Positions 46,373 to 56,640 of a stretch of DNA of 64,000 nt are shown in pieces. The notes below the pieces were generated by a model, which searched no databases, was not told the DNA's origin, and saw only the letters and a list, made by a program, of their open reading frames with translations. Within the stretch, counting starts at the first letter, position 1; the number at the start of each line of letters is the position of its first letter. This stretch comes from Chinchilla lanigera. Its lineage: Eukaryota > Chordata > Mammalia > Rodentia > Chinchillidae. Location of the stretch: assembly GCF_000276665.1 (NCBI RefSeq), contig NW_004955466.1, positions 12,949,794-13,013,793 of the forward strand, written 5' to 3'. A program made the translations under genes and the position numbers.

Positions 46373-47309
46373 CACAACTATGTACACATGAGCCTGGTTC
46401 GGATCCAATGAAATATACTGACACAGTTTTTTATGGTCTGGAAAGGGTTAGGGCTAGATTATTGGCCCATAGGCTGTATAGTGTGCTTACCTGTAGTGTA
46501 GTCAGTTTTAACCTGAACAGTTTGGAGGTTAGAATGGGTGTGGGATCTCAAGAGTTGCTTTGTTAATTTGAGGCTTCGTTCACTGGTTTTTCTGTCACTG
46601 TTCAGCTAGAGGAGAGCGTTGTGGGAAGTGCTACAAGAGATATTTCTAACAATTTAAAGTTGTAAATTTTTTTTTGACCACACACCTGGCCCAGCTAACC
46701 GAGTCTAGGATTTAGTTTAGGCTAATGTGGAATAACTTATGGAAGCCGTAAATTTAGAAAATAGAAGGATCAGGGATCATGGAGCACTTTCTGTATTTTT
46801 TCCTCTAAAGGAAGAATAAACTCGAGAAAACCTATATGCCATGAACATACTTTTAACTTGAGTTTGTGAAACGTATTGTACCTGCAGGGGCATTGTCTCC
46901 AGGGGGCACTACTGTGTCTCCAAACCCCCAGAAGCAGGAATGTGCTGGCCATGGGAAGAGTCTCAGGTAAGCTTTCTCAGATATTTGGAAGATCCACATT
47001 CACAGATGATATGCCAAGTAGTTTACCTTTGGAGTTGGGTTTCTACTTCTTCAGCTGTGAAAGGGTTAAAGAAAATATAATCAGTCGATCATTTTTACTA
47101 AGCAATTAGAGTTGGGTTGTAAATATCTTGACACAATTCTACACAATGTTTGAAATGTCATAAATCAGAAACGTGTACAACCCCCCCCTTACTACCAACT
47201 TTTTTTTTATTATGGCAAAAAACACATTTATATGGGATTTTGAGATTTTATTTCCCAAGGTAGAGTTCTCAGTTATCAAGAATTTATTTGGAATCACTTC
47301 TTGAATCTT
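46373..47309. other. Unique intronic sequence
   Basis: No family or exon recognised. Confidence 0.35.
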
Positions 47310-47420
47310 ATTTAACTGCTGTACCTTCAAATTAGTGTATGACCTTGAGGAAGTCATTTAATTTCTCATAACCTCTGTGTCTATAAGATGAGTAAGGTCT
47401 CTCAAAACCCATTTGTACTG
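47310..47420 (+). repeat. MIR SINE
   Basis: 'gtatgaccttgaggaagtcatttaatttctcataacctctgtgtctataagatgag' is a clear MIR core. Confidence 0.85.
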
Positions 47421-47939
47421 TGTGGTAATTTGCGGTTGAGCAGTCTGGCTTAAGCTTTGCTAAAAGTGGGAGAATGAATGAAGCCCATATATTCTTTGGA
47501 TGGTATTAGCGTGCTTTTAGGTAATCTACTCACAACTTACTGGACCAGTTTAGATGACTCGTGATGATAGAAATGAGAACTCTGAGGAGTAAGGTGTTTG
47601 TTTATTGATATGCTTTCATCATTGTGTATGCAGGCCATGTAGAGATGGTGTAGGCCCAAATGATTCATGTTAATGCCAGGACTCAGGTCCTAGTGAGGTG
47701 AGTATCTCAGGTGTCCATCTTCCATGAGTTTCTGATTTTTTTAAGGAGATGTCTTTGTGACCTTGTGAATAGGAGGATGTTCCAAGGGGGTTCTCTAGCT
47801 ATGCAGAACCAACCAGAAGCCAAAGTTTCTCAGGATGTGTCTCTACAGGGAGCAGGGAGCTGGCCATTGTAGCTTTTCAGTCTTTCCCTTCCGCTTCTCC
47901 CAGATCTGACTGTTCTCTAAAGCTCCATATTGTTATTTT

Positions 47940-48335
47940 TTTCAAAACTTCTGAGAGCATCCTAATCTCAGTGCCCTTTTTGTCCTCTGAACTCTTACAG
48001 CACGTAATACCTCCTTTATGGCCTACTGTCCATTACTGTGAAGTGTTGCTGTATTCAAGCATCTCTTCCTTCATAGGCCCTTAGCTCTGTAATGATTGCA
48101 GCCGAGTGTGATTTCTTTTGTTGCTGTCCACCATTTCGGTCTCCCGGTCTGGCTTGTCCTTCCTGTGTTCACATAGCATTGTGATCATCTGCATGCTGGC
48201 CTCTCCCTTTTCTCTATGTGACTTCAGCAGGCACAGAACATGGCTGACTTGATTTGGTATTTTTAACCCTTCCCACATAACCTCTGACATACAGTTGCTC
48301 ACTCAGTGTTTGGATGAACAGAGAACTGAGTGAAC
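47940..48335 (+). repeat. L2 LINE fragment
   Basis: 'ctgaactcttacagcacgtaatacctcc' to 'ttgctcactcagtgtttggatgaacagag' follows the L2 3' layout; diverged. Confidence 0.6.
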
Positions 48336-48599
48336 CTACTGCCCTAGTTATCCACTAGAACATCTTTGTTTGAGTGGTTTTTGCTGCTGTAGACACCTGG
48401 AAATATCAGGCGTCACTCTCCAAAGCATTGAATGTTGATGACACGTGATGATCATCTGTTTCGAACACATTTAAGTGATGTTTTTTCCATCAGAGGCTTT
48501 AAGGGAAAGAACCTCAGGCTATCCTTTGTTAGGTGATTCTAGGATAGGCTGGCTGGCAGTGCCCAATGTATTGGGGAGAAAACAAAACAAAAATACCTG

Positions 48600-48730
48600 A
48601 ATTCAAATCCTGCCTGCTCTGCTGTTTCAAGTGTGTGACTTGTGCCACATAAATGCTCAAAGGTAGTTACTCATCTGTAAATTAGAAATAAAAACTGTCC
48701 CTGATTTCCCCTGCCTCTCCTGCTTTCAGA
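48600..48730 (+). repeat. MIR SINE
   Basis: 'gaattcaaatcctgcctgctctgctgtttcaagtgtgtgacttg...ctcatctgtaaattagaaataaaaact' matches MIR. Confidence 0.82.
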
Positions 48731-48865
48731 TTTGCTGGGAAAATTACATGATGCTGTTTATACAAAGGACTAGAAACCTATAAATTACTTCTGAAGGGAT
48801 TATACTGTTACACTCTTATGAAATTGGGTGATGCCCTTTGCTTTTAACACACATTTTAATGGCAC

Positions 48866-48900
48866 GCTCTCTCTCTCGCTCCCTCTCTCTCTCTCTCTCC

Positions 48901-48933
<33 letters not shown>
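48866..48933. repeat. (CT)n(AT)n microsatellite
   Basis: About 50 bases of (ct)n with a few interruptions run directly into (at)8. Confidence 0.97.
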
Positions 48934-49534
48934 AAATAAGCAATCCAACCTATAGTTAGGACAGGTGGCTATCACCCAAATAGGGGTCTCTATGTCTATG
49001 TGTCGTGCTCAAATCCTACAAAAAAAAAAAAAAAAATAGTTCTTTTCTAGATGGGAAAAGAGAAAATATAACTAATGAATTTTATGCCAGGAGCAGAACA
49101 TTAAATTTTTACACCCTAATTTTTCATTACACCCTAACTCATTTCAGTTTCTTATTTTCTTCAACTAATTTGATGCTTTCCATGTCACTTTCTTTTGCGA
49201 ATTTGCTAGTAAAATTCTCAGGTTCTTGAAAATTTTCCCGTTTTGCCTGCTGTATGCTTTACCCTCCATGCCTTTCTTGTAGTCCTAACCTTGCTACCTG
49301 GTTTATCTCCCCCAAACTCTATTTCTGGTGACAGAGTTAGAAATGAATGGCTAAAATTTGAGATTGAGACCTGTTTTTGACTATGTCTCTGAGTTGTATT
49401 ATTTCTAAAAGCTCCATAATTAGCAGTGGTGGTGATGCTATACTGTAGTAACTTTTCTTTATCTTTTCACTGCTGTCTGTACCATCTATACCAGAATTTG
49501 TGTTATTTCTTGGCTTCAAGGAGTCAGTCACTGG

Positions 49535-49680
49535 TAGACTTAAGACTATGATATCTACTTCCCAGCTTGCCTATAAAAATGAGCTGATATGACATATTTT
49601 GAATGCCCCGCATGGTCTCTGACATTTGGGGCATACTCACAAGTATTAGTTCTCATATCATTTATTCAAGCACAGCATGA
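49535..49680 (+). repeat. MIR-like fragment
   Basis: 'atgagctgatatgacatattttgaatgccccgcatggtctctgacatttggggcatactcacaagtattag' follows the MIR 3' part. Confidence 0.55.
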
Positions 49681-51059
49681 ATAAGGGGTTTTTTTTTTAA
49701 ATGTTTAGGGGACAGAAAGCCAACTTAAATTGGCCTAAGGTGGGGAAAAAAGCTCACTGAATTGTATACATGGGGAATTCAGGGGACACATGACTTGAGT
49801 CAGGTAGGTCTGGTAGTTAAATGTCATTAAAGCTTCCTTATCTTTTCATCCCCTTGTCTCATCTCTCATTTCTGCTTTTATCTTTATCTGGCTTCATTTT
49901 TGGGCAGTTTCTAACATGATGGGAAAAACAGCCCTTATAAATTTGCGTACTGTGGTCCTTATGTCTAGTGATTCCAGGAAAAAGAGATCAGCCCTATCAC
50001 CTGCAGCATCCATTCACATAAAGACCTCTGTTCTTAGTGTTGTTTGTTTTTTCCAGATATGTCACTTATCTAGGGGAGGAGTGTCTCAGTTGGCAGAACC
50101 AAACCCATTTGCCCATCTGTGTGGATGGAGAGGCAGGGTACATCTCATTGACCTCCCCATTAGACTAATGGACAAGGAAATGGAGTAATTCCTAGAGGAA
50201 CTCCTGTGAGGTAGACAAATAGTTAAGAGACATGTTCATCAGAGTTAGTGATCAGATATCCCCAAAGTAGATACACCTGACTTTTAAACTTACTGTGTGT
50301 TTCTGTACACACACACACATACACATACCTATTGAGGACCTTTCAGTGTACTTTTGTTGTATATTACTTTAAACAAGAGGTTCTTGAGCAGAGGCCCATG
50401 GTGTACTTCTTGAAATTGGGTATGGCATTTTGTATGTACGGAAGTATTGCACAGTATGTTCTCTCCAACAAAATTAGTAGTTTTTTTTAAACTATGAGAT
50501 TCTGCAAACTCTTTTTGGCATGTCCTGCAAAATGTTGGTAATTTTGTAAGTCTTTCTCAACTGTTTCTGGAACATCAGCCATAGATGCTCTCCATGTTCA
50601 AACATTTCCCCTGTCTTCCATTGGGACCTCTTTTTTGAATGAAATTCAACAAAAAGGAAAACATTGGCTTTTGAGACTTGGCAAAATGATCTGTGTTTCG
50701 TAAGGTTTGAGCCAGTTAATTTGGTGGGTTTTTGTGTTCATAGTTGACAGCTACCAGTTGTAACCCTTGCTAACTCTGATCATAAGTGCCAACTCAAATA
50801 CTGGAACCAGAGGAGAATCTTCCCTGCTTCCTCTGATTGCATTATTTAGCTCCTCAAAGATCAGAATGATAGTTTACTCAGCAATTGGCAGAAAAACATG
50901 AGCCATCCATCCCACATTTTCAGAGGCATAAATTGGGTGGCCTTTATTCTAGATTTGGAGGGAATGTATGAACTTTTCATTACTAATCCTAGATCTACAG
51001 TTATTTTTCCTTGCTTTCTTCGATCACAGACTCTTTTCCACCCATTCAAAACCACTTAT
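49681..51059. other. Unique intronic sequence
   Basis: A (CA)-rich stretch lies at 50309-50328. No family or exon that I can support. Confidence 0.35.
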
Positions 51060-51232
51060 TTCTTTTTTTTTTTTTTTTTTTTTTTCTGTCTTTTTGAGAC
51101 ATGGTCTCACTATGCAGTTCAGGCTGGGCTTGAGCTCACTTTGTAGCCCAGGCTGGCCTCGAACTTGCAACAATCCTTCTGCCTCAGCCTCCCGAGTGCT
51201 GGAATTACAGGCATAGGCCACCATGCCTGGCT
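51060..51232 (-). repeat. B1 quasi-dimer SINE, relatively young
   Basis: A T-rich tail, then 'tttttgagacatggtctcactatgcagttcaggctgggcttgagctcactttgtagcccaggctggcctcgaac ... gcctcagcctcccgagtgctggaattacagg'. The target near-repeat accactta/gtttc flanks it (about 51052 and 51237). Confidence 0.93.
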
Positions 51233-51378
51233 CAACACCACTTGTTTCCTAGTATATGGAGACCATGAGGATTAAACTGCACAAATAAAGGCAGGAACAA
51301 GATGCTTCCAAAATGGGTTTACTGCCTGACTTCATCAGACATTAGAAATGGAAAATGACTTTGAAGGTTATCATTATG

Positions 51379-51470
51379 GCTTTTTTTTTTTTTTTTGGTA
51401 CTTGGACTCAAATTCAGGGCCTCACACTTGCCATGCAGGTGCTGTGCTGCTGAGCCACGTCCCCGGCACC
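51379..51470 (-). repeat. ID-like SINE
   Basis: A T17 tail, then 'ggtacttggactcaaattcagggcctcacacttgccatgcaggtgctgtgctgctgagccacgtcccc'. Confidence 0.85.
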
Positions 51471-51744
51471 ATCCTGCCTCTGGATAAACTGAGGCTCAAA
51501 CAAGAAAAAGAACTTAACCCATGCCACAGTACTTCTCAGGAAGGAGAGGAAGATTTAAGACCTAGGTTTCTCTTTAGGCTAGTATTCTTTTTTTCTACCT
51601 AACCCACACTTTCTCTGGTGCAGTTTTAGCATTTTATCCCCAAAGCTTTGTTTTCTTTATTACACATCTCAAGTATAATTCTCTGAAGAATGCAATTGGT
51701 ATTTTTCATCATTATATACCTAGCAATAACAGCATTAATAGCAA

Positions 51745-52060
51745 CAACAACAAGCTCTTAAGAGCTGTGGGCTAGGTACTGTTAATGCTTTCACTTTACA
51801 GATGAAGAAACTGAGGTCCAGACATACAAGAGCCGGAAGTATATACAGAAGCTCCTCGGTATGTATCTGCTGGATGAGTGAGTGAATCTTCCTCCACACT
51901 TTGATTTTCATTGTATAACGTGATGATGGTTCAAGGGATAGTATTATTTTGATGATGTGGTAGCTCAGAGAGCTTAAAGAGACTGACCAAGGCTGGAGGG
52001 TAGTCAGGAGGAGAGTTGGGGACTACTTCAGTCCTGACCTTCTGACTGTGTTAGTGTCAT
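51745..52060 (-). repeat. MIR SINE(s)
   Basis: 'ggtactgttaatgctttcactttacagatgaagaaactgagg' and further right 'gtagctcagagagcttaaagagactgaccaagg' are reversed MIR parts, possibly one split copy. Confidence 0.75.
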
Positions 52061-52625
52061 CACATTCCAAGCTCCATGGCTAGGGAAACTAGGCGGTGTC
52101 TGATTGGGTACTTACCTATAGATTGGCTATTCTGGCAGTTTTTGTGCTTTGTGGAGTTCCAGGTTTCAATCTGATCATTTTCTGTCCACTTGAAGTTCCT
52201 TTAAAGAGCCTTGGACCTTGTTCTGGAACATGATTAATGTACACAGTTAAGTTATTTGGGATCACTGTGGTCCTTTTGGAGCTGTTTTTTCTAGAACAGT
52301 CTGAATATAGGGGATGGAGTGTCTCGTGTGGCACTCTTTGGGTGACTCTTCCCTATGTTCTCTGTATTACAAGGACCTGTGTGTGTCTGTGTCTATCCGT
52401 GTACAGATCATTATATGCCCTGTGATTTGAGGGTCTTCTTTGCAGATTTGCAGACCTGTAGTTCCCTTACTCTCCCTGAACTTTCGTTGTTGACCCCTCA
52501 ACTCAGTAAGGCCCTTTTGGTTTCTCTTCTCCCAGGATCTACAGGTGTAAGTCAGGGCTGTCCTGTGTTACTTTTATCCACTGACCAAACGTAGCTGTTT
52601 CATATATTTTGCCCATCTTTCATAG

Positions 52626-52713
52626 CCGGAGGCAGTTTCCAGAGCAGTTCATCCTTCGTGGATGGACATGGAAATCTAGTCCTTGTTTGGAATCCCACAC
52701 GTTGGCATCACAG
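52626..52713 (+). CDS. Candidate exon 2 of the CpG-island gene
   Basis: Acceptor: a pyrimidine-rich stretch ending 'gcccatctttcatag'. Donor: 'cacag|gtacct' at 52714. Joined to the exon ending at 4910 (split codon AG|C), the frame is open for 88 bases, making exactly 35 codons and ending in phase 0. The N-terminus would read MRGLLSRRQFPEQFILRG and continue with WTWKSSP. It is Arg-rich with one early Glu, like a mitochondrial presequence. The stretch has no recognisable repeat. A second frame is also open here, so openness alone is weak evidence. I recognise no protein. Confidence 0.3.
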
Positions 52714-53563
52714 GTACCTCCATAATCCTGTTTCCCAGGAATCACTGGAACCTCCCATTTCTTTCCTCTTCTGCTGCTCCTGGGTGTTCTGTAGTTAAGG
52801 GAACCTGGAAGTCACTGGCAAGTGCTGGAAGTCACTGAAGTGCTATTTGAAGCAAGTGGAATGTTGAAGTTGAGGAGAAAGGCTGACACTCCCACAAACG
52901 TACACTCACACACTGTCTCTGTTCTCACAAAGCCAGATGGTGTCTATTGAGGTGGCTTGGGAAGCCAAGGGTTTGTGTGGCTGTGAATTAACTGTCCGCT
53001 CTGTGAAGGCAAAGTCCACATCGGTTTCATTTCTCCGTATTTACCAAGACTGATCAGAGGAGTGAGTGAGAGTGCTTATTAGGTCCTTGCATGAATTAAT
53101 AGAAATGTACAGATTATCAGAATTATAAAACTGAGATTTGAATGTGTGTGGGTAGGGTTTGAGTCTTGCCTCCCTGTGAATATTCCTGTGAGAAGAAAAG
53201 CAGTTTGATGGGTGTGTGCACACACACGTGTGCGTGGGGTTAAGCTGTCTGGTTGCGTTTCCAGTTTGAGCAAGCGCAGTCATTAGCCAGCATGTTTCCC
53301 AGAAACGGACTGGATTTGTGGCACTACCCTGTGAGGTAGGGCATGCTCACAAGAGGAGTAGCCAGAAAGGCTGGCCAGATTAGCAGGAATATGTGTCACT
53401 GTTCTCTTTCCTGCGGCTGACTGGAGGGAGACCTAATGAAAACAGATTGTCCTAGAAACTGACACCTGTAAGGTAACTGATGATTTCAGTGGAGGAAAAG
53501 GATAGGGAGTCCAGGGGAAAGGTGATGGCATGTGTGTAGAAATCATGCAATAATTAATGGAGA
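52714..53563. other. Unique sequence (intronic)
   Basis: It contains the alternating purine-pyrimidine palindromic stretch gtgtgtgcacacacacgtgtgcgtg near 53213-53238. No exon recognised. Confidence 0.4.
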
Positions 53564-53649
53564 GGGCTCAGGGTATAGCTCAACGGTACAGCGCCTGCCT
53601 GGCAAGTGCAAGGGCCTGAGTTCGATTCCCAGTACCAAAAAAAAAAAAA
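53564..53649 (+). repeat. ID SINE
   Basis: 'gggctcagggtatagctcaacggtacagcgcctgcctggcaagtgcaagggcctgagttcgattcccagtacc' plus an A tail. The TSD is short (aatggaga, 53556-53563 and 53650-53657). Confidence 0.93.
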
Positions 53650-53789
53650 AATGGAGAAATTAAGAATTGTTTTTCTATCATGTCTTCAAGTGGATTGAAT
53701 GCTTCTTTGAAATGCAGAACCTAATTTACTTTTTTATTTTGAGCTGTCTTAATGGTGTACCACCTTTTATTTTGGCATTAATACTCTTT

Positions 53790-53940
53790 TTTGAGGGCAC
53801 TTGAGACAGGGTCTCACTATGTAGTTCAGGGTAGCCTTGAACTCACTATGTAGCCCAAGCTGCCCTCAAAACTCCTGCTGATCCTCCTGTGTCAGCTGAG
53901 TGCTAGGATTACAGGCGTGCTCCACCACACCTGGCTAATA
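53790..53940 (-). repeat. B1 quasi-dimer SINE
   Basis: 'cttgagacagggtctcactatgtagttcagggtagccttgaactcactatgtagcccaagctgccctc ... gagtgctaggattacaggcgtgctccaccacacctggct'. Confidence 0.92.
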
Positions 53941-53967
53941 TTTGTATCCTTTAAAGACTAGTCACTG

Positions 53968-54062
53968 GGGCTGGGGATTTAGCTCAGCGGCAAAAGCACC
54001 TGCCTGGCAAGCGCAAGGTCGTGAGTTCGGTTCCCGGTACCAGAGAAAAACCAAAAAAAAAA
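53968..54062 (+). repeat. ID SINE, young, intact pol III boxes
   Basis: 'gggctggggatttagctcagcggcaaaagcacctgcctggcaagcgcaaggtcgtgagttcggttcccggtaccag' plus an A tail. A perfect 15-bp TSD aaagactagtcactg occurs at 53953-53967 and 54063-54077. One of the least diverged copies in the window. Confidence 0.97.
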
Positions 54063-54077
54063 AAAGACTAGTCACTG

Positions 54078-54739
54078 ATGTTTGCCTGTATCTTTTATTA
54101 TAAGCTGTAATGTTTCCATTTGGTGCCCTTTTATAATTTATACTTTCCATTACTGTATTTGTGTGCATATTTAAGTTTGGGTCAGAAGCGCTGAATGTTA
54201 CAGGATACAGTATACTGTATTGCTATTAAATTAGCTTCAGCATTAGACTTTAGGAGGCAAAGCCTTGAGATTACTAATTAAATTCATTTCTGTTGGATCA
54301 AGCTTTGTAATATATAACAAGAAATTCTTTAGTTAGATACTTCTAATCTTTCATGTAATAGTCCGGAGTGTGCCACCTGGGCAGTGGATATTCTAAAGAT
54401 ACAGAGAATCATATTTACTTTTGTAGCAAAAAAAAATACAGTGGCTTAAGGACATTCTAAATTATACAATTTAGTGAAAATGAGCAGCAATTTGGGTAAA
54501 AGTGAGCAACTACACATTCTGTGGCTCTAGGGATGAGTTCAGGTGACACTGATATGCAGAGTTGTCTTCAGTGAGTGTTTGGAACTCTTTCCCCACCTCC
54601 CATTGTAGACTAACTCCAGTTTAAAGGAAGAAGGTCATTGCTTGTATTAGTGTTGTCTATTTGAGCAGATCATTTTCATTTTGAGGACTAACAATTGTAG
54701 GCTTGTGCGTAGTGAAATGAGAAATTGTAGAAATTCTGG
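54078..54739. other. Unique intronic sequence
   Basis: No element or exon recognised. Confidence 0.35.
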
Positions 54740-54895
54740 AAACCACAGTGAGAGCACACGTGTTCATTGACTGCAGAAGGACAAAATGAAACACTTGACT
54801 CATTGTTTATCTCTTGGATTAATTGAGATAATGAATGGATGTAAAGCATGTTAAAAGTGCCAGCACACTGAGGAAGGTTCATAAACGAGTTACTC
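54740..54895 (+). repeat. MIR fragment
   Basis: 'tctcttggattaattgagataatgaatggatgtaaagcatgttaaaagtgcc' matches the MIR 3' half. Confidence 0.7.
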
Positions 54896-54904
54896 AGTTT
54901 TTAA

Positions 54905-56640
54905 GTTTATCACCTTCATATTTTATGTTCACTTCAGTAGTATTAAGTACATTTCCATCATTGTGAAACTGATTTCTAACTTTTCATTATCTTGTAAAAC
55001 TGAAACTCTTTTCCCATTTAACAACAACAAAAAACCCCTGTAATCCCCCTTCTTCCAGTTCCTAGTAATCACCATTGTGCTTTGTTTCTGTGAATTTGGG
55101 TACTTTAGATACCGCATATAGATGAAATCACACAGTGTGTTTTTTTGTGAATGACTTGTGTGACCGCACTCAAAGTTTACCCATGTTGTGACATGTAGCA
55201 GGATCTCTGCTTTAAGGCTGAATATTACTCCTTTGTGTGGACAGGTCACATTCTGCTTGTCTGTCATCTGAGTACCATTTGAGTTGCTCCCGCCTCTTGG
55301 CTGTTGTAGATAATGCTGCCATGCACATGGGTCATGGGTATGTAAATGTCTCTCTGAGGTTGCGAGTTTAATTCCACTGGATGGGTCCCTGAAGCAGGGT
55401 TGTTGGATTATTTTGCGATTCTGTTTTTAGGAGCCACCATACTGTTTTCCATGGTTATACCATGTTACAGTTTGCCACCTGTACAGGGTTTTCTGTTTCT
55501 CCACATCTTCATCAATACTCATTATTCTCTATTTTATTTTGCTATCAGCCATATTCATGAATGCGAAGTATTATTTTATTATGTTTTGTCTGCTTTACTG
55601 TAATAAGTGGTGTTGAGCATCTTTTTATATAATATTGACCATTTGTATGCCTTCTTTGGTGAAATACCTATTCAACTATTTTGCCCATTTTCAAAATTGG
55701 GTTACTGTATTTTTGTTGTTAAGTTGTAGGAGTTTTGGGTATTTATCCCTTACCATATTTTTGTAAGTATTTTCTCCTATTCTACAAGAGTGGAATCTAG
55801 AAGATTCCTTTTATACTCTGTTGACTGATGCACTTTAAGCTTTTAAGTTTGATGTGGTCCACTTGCTGATTTTTGCTTTTTTTTTTTTTCCCTTCAATTT
55901 ATTTATTTATTTTTTAAAATTTTATTTCAAAGAGAGTTGTAAATGAGAAACAAACAAAGAAATAGAACAGTAGCAGCTGCTACTGATTTTTGCTTTTGTT
56001 GTCTGTACTTTTGCTGTCATATCCAAAAAAAAAATCATCATCAAATCTAATGTCATGAAGCTTTTCCCCCAAGTTTTCTTCCACTTTAGGTCTTACTTTA
56101 GGTGTTATTTCTATTTTGAATTAAATTTTGTGTCTGGTGTAAGATAAGGGTCCAACTTTTGAATGTAGATACTCAGTTTTCTCAGTGCCATTTGTTGAAG
56201 AGACTCTTTTTCTCCACCATGTTGTCTTGGCTTCCTTGTCAATGATCATTTGATCGTGTATGTGGGCATTTATTTCAGACTACTTTATTTTATTTTATTT
56301 ATTGGTTTCTATGTCAGTCTTAATGCCAGTACCATACTGTTTTGAGTATTTTACTTCATACTACATTTTGAAATTGGGAAATGTAGGACCTCAGACTTCA
56401 TTCTTTTTCCAGATTAGCTGTTCAGAGTCCTATGAGATTCTAAATGACTTTTAGGGTAGATTTTTCTATTTTAGTAAAAATGTCATTGGGATTTTAGTAG
56501 GGCTTCTATTGAATCTGTAGACCGCCTTGGGTACTATTGACATCTGAACAATATTTAATCTTCAAATCCATGACATAATCTATGTGTCTTTTGAAGTTAT
56601 TTTCAGAAATGTTTTGTAGTTTGCAGTGTGCTTGAATGTT
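54905..56640 (-). mobile_element. Old L1 (L1M-like), minus strand
   Basis: It reads reversed 3' UTR and ORF2 in order: 'gtagtattaagtacatttccatcattgtg', 'tagatgaaatcacacagtg', 'ctgaatattactcctttgtgtgg', 'ttgaagagactctttttctccacc', 'gatttttctattttagtaaaaatgtcattgggatttt'. It contains a younger 102-bp insert at 55881-55982. Confidence 0.88.
55881..55982 (-). mobile_element. Unrecognised 102-bp retroposed insert inside L1
   Basis: A perfect 15-bp TSD ctgatttttgctttt (55866-55880 and 55983-55997) bounds a T-rich-left insert. Read on the minus strand it ends with AATAAA-type words, (aaat)n and an A tail. The inner words 'tttatttcaaagagagttgtaaatgagaaac' resemble 'tttatttgaaagagaataagaaataac' at the start of the insert at 35202. 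Confidence 0.7.

Larger units (their letters stand above)
4911..52625 (+). other. Putative intron 1
   Basis: It begins with the donor gtgagg at 4911. If the exon candidate at 52626 is real, it ends with a pyrimidine-rich acceptor (ttgcccatctttcatag). No convincing coding exon was recognised inside; almost all recognisable content is interspersed repeats. If that candidate is wrong, the intron continues further right, possibly beyond the window. Confidence 0.4.

Noticed and set aside
53968..54062. Functional tRNA-Ala gene
   Set aside because: It has A and B boxes but also a flanking A tail, TSD and many sister copies; it is an ID SINE.
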